Notes under the pieces: generated by a model
Databases searched by the model: none
Seen by the model: the letters and a program-made list of their open reading frames with translations, nothing else
Told to the model about the DNA's origin: nothing
Part shown: piece after piece, positions 27,775 to 34,219 of the stretch
Position numbering within the stretch: position 1 is the first letter of the stretch
Layout of the letters: every line of letters begins with the position of its first letter
Program-made: the position numbers and the translations under genes
Assembly: GCA_022729335.1 (NCBI GenBank)
Contig: JALDAE010000006.1
Span: 1-34,219, forward strand
Direction: 5' to 3'
DNA: 34,219 bases
Source: Candidatus Nanoanaerosalina halalkaliphila
GTDB lineage: Archaea > Nanohalarchaeota > Nanosalinia > Nanosalinales > Nanoanaerosalinaceae

Positions 27775-29118
27775 TTAAACTTCGAATACTTTCACTCCGT
27801 CCTTTGTTATTCCCATGGGCAGAATGTTAACGTTGTGATCTGTCCTTCTCATCTTTCTTATCGTCAGGGTTCTCTGATGATCCTCTGCCACGGGAACAAA
27901 CTCCAGAAGTATTACGGTATCCACAAGGAATTCAATTATTCCTCCTCCCGAAAGTCCTTGGGATGTTTCGGGCACGGTACCTGTCAAAACCGCTGTAACA
28001 TTTGCCTCTCTTAGCTTGTTCAGTAGTGATGCTAGAGCAACCCTTGACATGTATTCGTCCCTTATAAACATTTCTACGATAGAAACGGAGTCAATTATAA
28101 CTCTTTCAGCCTCTATTTCTTCAACCGCATGCATAACCTGATCCAGTAGATTCGATATATATGAACGTACAAGTCTGTTAAGGTTCTGGATCTCTTTGCT
28201 AGGAAATATTGGTTTTATCGATAGTATCTTTACAAGGCCCTCTTCTTCGAGATGGTCGAATTCCCATCCAAACATGGCCTTTATGTCTGCTTTAATATCT
28301 TCCTCCCTTTCCTCGGTGGTTACATATACGCCCGGGCTGTTGTTCTCTGCACCTCCCTTTAAGAAAGAAGCACAGAAAGCTGTTTTACCCGTACCTGTCT
28401 TTCCTGTCACAAGGTTCATAGTTCCCTGTACCAGACCTCCCTGCATATGCTTGTCAAGGTTTATTATCCCTGTGGTTATCCTGTCAACTTTTTCGGATGG
28501 CAGGATTTCTTCTTTCTCATCTTCTTCTGTTTCATCCTCTTCAAGTTCTTTTGTTTCCTCTTCTTCCTCGACTTTTTCAGGCTCTTTCCCAAGTTCTTTA
28601 TCTGTCTCCTCTTCTTTTTCTCCTTTTTTCAGCGAATTCACGACGGATTTCAGGAAGGATTCTTTATCTGTAGCTTCTCTTTCGATAAACTCCCTGTATT
28701 CTTCTTCAAGTCTTTCGGGCATTTCTCTGGTTTTTTCTTCCTCCATCAGATCCTGGTACTCTTCTTCCAGTTCGTCCCATGTTTTCACTGTTTCTTTTAC
28801 CTGTGAACTTTCCTGTTCCTTGAACACTTCATATCTTTCTTCCAGTAGAACACCTTCTTCCTTGTCACGGGTTGTCAGGTATACTACAGGGTTGTAAGTT
28901 ACTGCGGTATTGTCAACAGTGAAACTGATTTTTTTGGTTTCGCCCGGACCTATATCAAGGTATTTTAACCCCACGTAATTGGTCTTCAGATAAAGTTTGA
29001 GAAACTCGTAAAGCTTTTTTTCCGAAACATTTTTTACTTTGAACTCAAGCTTTGTCTTGGTATCGTCTTCTACCGTTCTGAAGGCCTGAAGCTCGAGTTC
29101 TTTATCCACCGGGGTCAC
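27775..29118 (-). CDS. N-terminal beta-sandwich-like domain + acidic coiled linker + KaiC-family ATPase domain
   Basis: 447 aa. N-terminus ELQAFRTVEDDTKTKLEFKVKNVSEKKLYEF...KISFTVDN; Glu-rich linker; TTGIINLDKHMQGGLVQGTMNLVTGKTGTGKTAFCASFL; RVIIDSVSIVEMF; IRKMRRTDHN. Confidence 0.88.
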   Translation of the reverse strand: MTPVDKELELQAFRTVEDDTKTKLEFKVKNVSEKKLYEFLKLYLKTNYVGLKYLDIGPGETKKISFTVDNTAVTYNPVVYLTTRDKEEGVLLEERYEVFKEQESSQVKETVKTWDELEEEYQDLMEEEKTREMPERLEEEYREFIEREATDKESFLKSVVNSLKKGEKEEETDKELGKEPEKVEEEEETKELEEDETEEDEKEEILPSEKVDRITTGIINLDKHMQGGLVQGTMNLVTGKTGTGKTAFCASFLKGGAENNSPGVYVTTEEREEDIKADIKAMFGWEFDHLEEEGLVKILSIKPIFPSKEIQNLNRLVRSYISNLLDQVMHAVEEIEAERVIIDSVSIVEMFIRDEYMSRVALASLLNKLREANVTAVLTGTVPETSQGLSGGGIIEFLVDTVILLEFVPVAEDHQRTLTIRKMRRTDHNVNILPMGITKDGVKVFEV

Positions 29119-32100
29119 CTTTGTATATTCCCTTTGTTCTGTTCGTTTTTATTGTTTTTATCCTTGTTTTTGGTCAGGGTCTGGACAAGTTTAATTATCT
29201 GTTTTGTTGCCTTGACGGGAGCCTTGAAAAAGTTGGTCAGGGAGATGTTGCGCCTGAAAGCGTGATCAAGTTCCTCTTCAAGTTCTTCTATCTCTCCTCT
29301 AAGCTCAAGAACTTCGTCTTGACGACCTTTCATGATGTTCATAAAGGTCTGTCTATCGATCTGCCTGTTGAAATACTGTTTTTCTGCTTTTTTCCTCGCA
29401 TCTACAGCGTGATCCAGTTTGTCTTTGGCATTTATGTATTCGGATTTAAGCCTGATGTACGGGATTATAACCATTGTTACAAGGAAGAACAGTACGTATG
29501 CACTAAGAGCTATAAGTAACCATCTCAACCAGTTTTCCCTGATTCGATACTCAAGTTCCTTGGCAGTTATCTCCGCTTCCAGGTCGTTTTTCATGGTTTC
29601 TGCCATGTTCACGTAACGGGAAAGATCTATCTCGTCGTCTTCTCTTATAGCTCGCCTGGCATGAGATATCTCGCTTTCGATATCTTCGTACTGATCTTCA
29701 AGTTCTGTTGTATCGATTCCTGCTTCCCTGTACTGCTCGATGGTTTCGGAAAGGTTTTCAAGTTCTATCTCTATTTGGTTCAGCTGATCTATTATAGGCC
29801 TTCTCACCACTATTGCGTTTACAGCAGTCTCACGTGCAAGTCCTTCGTCAGTAACGAAAGATAGGTGTATCTCGTGAGTTCCGTCCTCAACATGTAAAGG
29901 AACATATGCTGAAAGATCCAGGCTTATTTGTTCTCCTTCTGATATAGCTATTTCTTGGACGCTTTCTCCTTCTCTTTCGATATCTGTTTCACAGCATTCT
30001 GAACTGGTTTCTATGTCCATATAAAGGGTGTCGGTACCGTTGTTGTAAACCGAGAAAGTACTTGATTCGTCACTTCCCTGCTGAATAGGCCCTATCTGGT
30101 CCATGAGATCTATTTCGAAGTCCTCTATCTCTGCTTCTTCAAGGATGAATGTGATTGTTTCCAGCTCCGTTACTTCCGGTGTTTCGCAGATTATATCGTA
30201 CTGGTATTCTCTTGGTTCATCGAGATCCGCCATTGCTGTGTGCAAGTAGCCGTCTTCTGTTTCCATCTCTGATCCATCGGATAGGTTACCTTCTTCTATG
30301 TCGGTTCCGTATCTGCACTCGGCGGACATGTCTGTTCTCACGGTCAAGTTTGCCTCTTCATAGTGGCTTGGCAGTGTGAACTCTGGAGAGATCTGTTCGA
30401 TCTCGATTGCTGATGGAATTCCGGGGCCTCCCTCCGGATCTCCACCGGTTTCTCCAGGTTCTTCTTCAGGTTCTTCTCCAAAGTAAATGCTTCTTATTAT
30501 CGGGTCTCCTATGCTGTCAACGTTTATGTCTCTGTCTCTTCCGTACACATAAAAAGAAGAGCTGGATGTTTCTGAAGGAGTGTAAAACGGATAGGAGGGA
30601 GCCCAGTAACCGTCTTCCTGGTGAGAAAGTCGCTGACTGTTGATTCCTTCGCATGCACCACATACAATTCGGAAAACTCCGTCATCTATGGGTTCGCCAC
30701 GAGGACCTGTAATCCTTACCTGCGGATGGAACTCAGAATCCTGTTCCAGATATTGACCTGGATCGGGATATATGTATTCTATATCAAGTAAGAAAGTTAC
30801 ATCTATTTCTTTCTGGCCTTCCCCATGGTTTCCCTCTTCTGATGTTACGTTAGCTGTTACAGTATAGCTTGTTGGAAGATGTTCTTCTTCACCTTCCTCG
30901 AAATCGTCCATTACAGGAGGATCATCTTCTTCGAATTCTTTCATCATGTCGTTTATCTCTTTAGGTTCTTCCCATTCCTCGTGATCTATCTCAAGATCGG
31001 CATCGAAGTCTTCAACTGATTCATTGTTTATGTTTCTTACATCGAGGTCGAATTCGGCGGTCTCTCCCTGCTTGTAGATTTCTTGGTCAGTTATTATGTC
31101 CACATCGTATTCGTCTTTTACTGTGAAGGAAAATGACTGGTTTATGGCTCTGTTTCCGAATTTGTCGTATGCTTCAACATGGTAACTGTAGGTTCCTGTT
31201 TTGGTCGTGTTTGTGAATTCGTAGCTGTAAAAACCTCTTTCAACAATATCTTTCTCTTCAGGAGCATCGTTCTTTGTTTCTCCTGTTTCGGAATGGTTTA
31301 CGGTTATGTTTATATCATCAAGGATGTCCGAATCATCTATTACTGTGTTTATCTCGACGTTCTCACCTAGATTCACGGTATCGGGGTTTTCTATAAACTC
31401 TTCTATATCGGGTTCTTGATCGCTATCCTCCGAAACGATGAGTTCGAGTTCGTGTTCAACTGGATCGGAGTGTTCATGATATGTTGTTAGTGTTATGTTT
31501 GTTTTTCCGGTTGATTCAGGATTTACTGTGTGGTTGATTATCCTATAATCTTCCTTGTACGTTATATCCCCGTGGTTCTTGTTCTCTTGATCTTTCTCGA
31601 CTGAAGCAATTCTTTCATCCTCTAAACTGATATCTGTCTCTACGTTTTCAAGCCCTCCTTCTATTGGATTGATCCTCCATTTCAGATCTACTGATTCCCT
31701 GTTCTCCGGAATATTGACATGGGAGGAGTTGCCAACTATGTTGTAAGTTTCGGGCTCTCCGTACTCCACATATAAAGATTTTGAATCGTCGTACTGGAAA
31801 ACATCTTCTGCCATGATTGAAACGTTTATAGTTTCAAATTCGCCTGATTTATTTGGTTTGAACTCTGTGTTGTAATGGAATCTACCGGGTTCTTCGAATT
31901 CTTCTCCTGAGTCTGTCAATGACAGTATTCTGTGTTCGCCGTCAGGTTCTGTTATGTTGGCCTCCACACTGTCTATATCAACCACTTCTGGCAGTGCTCC
32001 TTCAATATCAGCCCCTATCTCGACTTCATCCTCGACCTCTATTGTATCAGGTTTGTCAAGTGTCGCGTTCATATCTATGTCGACCACTTCGAAGACTTCT

Positions 32101-34219
32101 TCGATCTCAACAGTTCTGTTGTTGCCTGATTCATCCTCCATATATATTTCCGTGATATTGTACTGTCCTGTATCGGAGGTATGTTCATAATACTTCTCCC
32201 ATGAGTCTTCAATAACTCCTTCTTCTCGAACAGTTCCAAATGAATTCATTTCAACGGTTTTTTCATGTTCTGAGTGGTTTACTGTAGCATTAACAGTGTA
32301 TATTCCGTCTTCACGTCCAATTAATTCGTTTGACCCTACTTGTAACTCGAACCTGTGGTCTGTATTGATTAACGAAACCTCGTCCATGTCGAAAGATATG
32401 ATCCAAGGTTCTCTGGTATCCTTTATCGAGATATCTCTTGAAAACTCGTCCGTGTACCTGCCAGTTCTGTCATATACATGAACAAATACGGTCGGGTCTC
32501 CCGCGACAGTCAGGTTCTGATCTGTAGAGATGTTTATTCTTTCGCCCGTTTCTATTGACACGTTTTCGACGTGTTCGTTATCCAATAGTTCTTCCTGGAA
32601 GCCTAGGTGCGAGGTAAGGTTTGAAACGTTTCCGGTGGTACTATCTTCTTCGTGAATGTTTTCAACGGTTATTTCAAAGGTAGTGTTTTCGTCCTGGATG
32701 TTTTCGGATTCACCACATTCTGAATATCCGTCGCAGAATACTTCTTTTACCGAAACATTTGGGGCTCTGGTTGTGGTTTCTGAACTCTGAACGTTTCCTG
32801 AAACGTTCGACCTCCATTTGTGCGTGGTATCTTCTACAGTGGCCGGGCTCAGAACATCAGCCCATATTCTGATATTATCTCCTTCACCTTCTATATCTAT
32901 TTCCATATCTCCGGTTGTTTTATTTAGATTTGATATGCTGCAGCTTTCCTCTTGCGCACTGAGACTACATCTTATATCGGAAATGTTTCTGTAAAGGAGT
33001 TCCCCGTTTTCTGGACTTTCGTTAACAGGAAGCTGGAAATTGTAACTGGAGCTTCCCACGGTCCTGTTCAGATCTATCTCTGCTTCCAGTTCTTCTGAAT
33101 GATCAGCAGATACAAATGATTTGTTTCCTATCTCGGTATCCAGGGAGTGATTCACGACTTTAACGGTGTCACCTATTTTTTCTAAATCTGTGTTGCTTGC
33201 AGCGTCCTCTGTATAAACTGTTTCTATGACGTATTCTCCGGTTTTTTCGGTTTCGCTGTATTTAGTGGTCCAGTTACCGTTTTTAACGTCTCCCGAATCC
33301 AGGTTCATCGTCAGGTTTTCGGGATCTCTGTCAGGAGCGTCTATCTCAAGTTTTGCATCTGTCACCTCGGTCTCGTCCACAATTTCGGATTCGAAAACAA
33401 ACTCCTGATTTCTGAAAATCCTGTTCTGGTCTTGAGGATCGTTTTCGGCCTGAATATTTGTTTTTTCCACTTCTGGAGGATAATCGTCAATTCTTAATTC
33501 TTCATTTAAGCTGTAAGTGCTGTATCCAACGATGTTTTCTGTGGAAACGTTTATAGTCAAGTTTTGAGGTTCAAGAGTTTCGCCTTCATCAAGCAGTTCT
33601 TCAATGGCAAGCTCTTCTCTGAAGTATCCGTCTTTTAGCTCCATTTCTCTACTTCCGAGTTTACCTGAGTCGCTTGATATGCTAAGATCGACCTTTTCTA
33701 TCTCCGAGTGCTCCTCAAAAATATCCGAAGTTATCTCTATATAATCATCTGTTCTTGCATACGAAGCGTTGATATCAATACTCCTTATTTCGGGAGGAGT
33801 TCCCACAAGCACAAACTCATAGGTTTCTTCATTGAGATTTCCAAGGTTGTCCTCAACATAGACATCGATTTCGTTACTGCCTTCAAAATCCTCTATGTTT
33901 TCTTCTTCAAACTCCCATTCGGGGTAGAAAGAATTATTTACCTCGAAATCATGCTCCGCTCCATCGGTTTCAAATACAACCTCGTCTTCGTCGATACCTG
34001 ATCCTCCGTCCCATCCATCTACAAGTATTTCTTCGCTTCTTATGTCGATTGCGTTGCCTTCTTCCGGACTTTCAAGACTAATTTCAGGCGGAATACCGTC
34101 AACATGGTACATGTAGGATTCTTCTCTTGTGTTGCCAACGTAATCTATCAGGGTGATGTTCAGCCATCTACTGTCTCTGGTTTCTTCTCCCCATGGATCA
34201 TTGTAGTCATCTTCATCCA
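29115..34219 (-). CDS. Giant surface protein with Ig-like/beta repeats, C-terminal TM helix and cytoplasmic coiled-coil tail; N-terminus outside the window
   Basis: The frame stays open upstream of the track start (34112) to the edge: DEDDYNDPWGEETRDSRWLNITLIDYVGNTREESYMYHVDGIPPEI. Many N-x-S/T sequons; repeated PPEI..., DNLGN/DKFGN/DESGN motifs; TM WLRWLLIALSAYVLFFLVTMVIIPYI; basic/coiled tail. Confidence 0.88.
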   Translation of the reverse strand, partial: DEDDYNDPWGEETRDSRWLNITLIDYVGNTREESYMYHVDGIPPEISLESPEEGNAIDIRSEEILVDGWDGGSGIDEDEVVFETDGAEHDFEVNNSFYPEWEFEEENIEDFEGSNEIDVYVEDNLGNLNEETYEFVLVGTPPEIRSIDINASYARTDDYIEITSDIFEEHSEIEKVDLSISSDSGKLGSREMELKDGYFREELAIEELLDEGETLEPQNLTINVSTENIVGYSTYSLNEELRIDDYPPEVEKTNIQAENDPQDQNRIFRNQEFVFESEIVDETEVTDAKLEIDAPDRDPENLTMNLDSGDVKNGNWTTKYSETEKTGEYVIETVYTEDAASNTDLEKIGDTVKVVNHSLDTEIGNKSFVSADHSEELEAEIDLNRTVGSSSYNFQLPVNESPENGELLYRNISDIRCSLSAQEESCSISNLNKTTGDMEIDIEGEGDNIRIWADVLSPATVEDTTHKWRSNVSGNVQSSETTTRAPNVSVKEVFCDGYSECGESENIQDENTTFEITVENIHEEDSTTGNVSNLTSHLGFQEELLDNEHVENVSIETGERINISTDQNLTVAGDPTVFVHVYDRTGRYTDEFSRDISIKDTREPWIISFDMDEVSLINTDHRFELQVGSNELIGREDGIYTVNATVNHSEHEKTVEMNSFGTVREEGVIEDSWEKYYEHTSDTGQYNITEIYMEDESGNNRTVEIEEVFEVVDIDMNATLDKPDTIEVEDEVEIGADIEGALPEVVDIDSVEANITEPDGEHRILSLTDSGEEFEEPGRFHYNTEFKPNKSGEFETINVSIMAEDVFQYDDSKSLYVEYGEPETYNIVGNSSHVNIPENRESVDLKWRINPIEGGLENVETDISLEDERIASVEKDQENKNHGDITYKEDYRIINHTVNPESTGKTNITLTTYHEHSDPVEHELELIVSEDSDQEPDIEEFIENPDTVNLGENVEINTVIDDSDILDDINITVNHSETGETKNDAPEEKDIVERGFYSYEFTNTTKTGTYSYHVEAYDKFGNRAINQSFSFTVKDEYDVDIITDQEIYKQGETAEFDLDVRNINNESVEDFDADLEIDHEEWEEPKEINDMMKEFEEDDPPVMDDFEEGEEEHLPTSYTVTANVTSEEGNHGEGQKEIDVTFLLDIEYIYPDPGQYLEQDSEFHPQVRITGPRGEPIDDGVFRIVCGACEGINSQRLSHQEDGYWAPSYPFYTPSETSSSSFYVYGRDRDINVDSIGDPIIRSIYFGEEPEEEPGETGGDPEGGPGIPSAIEIEQISPEFTLPSHYEEANLTVRTDMSAECRYGTDIEEGNLSDGSEMETEDGYLHTAMADLDEPREYQYDIICETPEVTELETITFILEEAEIEDFEIDLMDQIGPIQQGSDESSTFSVYNNGTDTLYMDIETSSECCETDIEREGESVQEIAISEGEQISLDLSAYVPLHVEDGTHEIHLSFVTDEGLARETAVNAIVVRRPIIDQLNQIEIELENLSETIEQYREAGIDTTELEDQYEDIESEISHARRAIREDDEIDLSRYVNMAETMKNDLEAEITAKELEYRIRENWLRWLLIALSAYVLFFLVTMVIIPYIRLKSEYINAKDKLDHAVDARKKAEKQYFNRQIDRQTFMNIMKGRQDEVLELRGEIEELEEELDHAFRRNISLTNFFKAPVKATKQIIKLVQTLTKNKDKNNKNEQNKGNIQR

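Noticed and set aside
28196-29519. Plus-strand ORFs 28196..28897, 28447..28806, 29121..29519
   Set aside because: Ser- or Phe-rich antisense shadows of the Glu-rich KaiC fusion and giant surface protein genes on the minus strand.
1-34219. CRISPR array, IS element or transposase
   Set aside because: No regularly spaced repeats of CRISPR type and no transposase-like ORF; the ATAACASTGTTAT palindromes are too short and irregularly spaced.

Overview
Archaeal genomic window, probably a DPANN-type euryarchaeal lineage such as Nanohaloarchaeota (lineage is inference from moderately low GC, acidic proteins and gene content). Left part: surface/N-glycosylation and Sec genes (cupin-like C-terminus, frameshifted FkbM methyltransferase, UPF0104 membrane protein, Alg7/AglH-type GlcNAc-1-P transferase, AglB/STT3, SecF, SecD, NAC). 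Middle: a replication island (TctA/DUF112-like permease flanked by five 13-bp palindromes, Orc1/Cdc6, PolD DP1 and DP2, CBS protein, small membrane protein, three tandem related orphan proteins, DUF167, DnaG). Non-coding gaps here contain ORB-like dyad + G-string elements in opposite orientations and are candidate origin DNA. Right: 16S, tRNA-Ala(TGC) and 23S rRNA, RNase P RNA, a short Sec61-beta gene missing from the ORF track, an intron-containing tRNA-Arg(TCT), two convergent KaiC-family ATPase genes, and a giant membrane-anchored surface protein running off the window. Main items for follow-up: (1) rRNA substitutions at near-universal functional sites, several with compensatory partners (16S 1404:1497 and 515:536, 23S sarcin-ricin G2661A, 23S 2453/2499); (2) the ORB-like clusters; (3) the ATAACA(C/G)TGTTAT palindrome family; (4) the three tandem orphan paralogs; (5) the giant surface protein overlapping a beta-domain + KaiC fusion gene. 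E. coli rRNA numbering was assigned by eye from conserved motifs. No database search was run.
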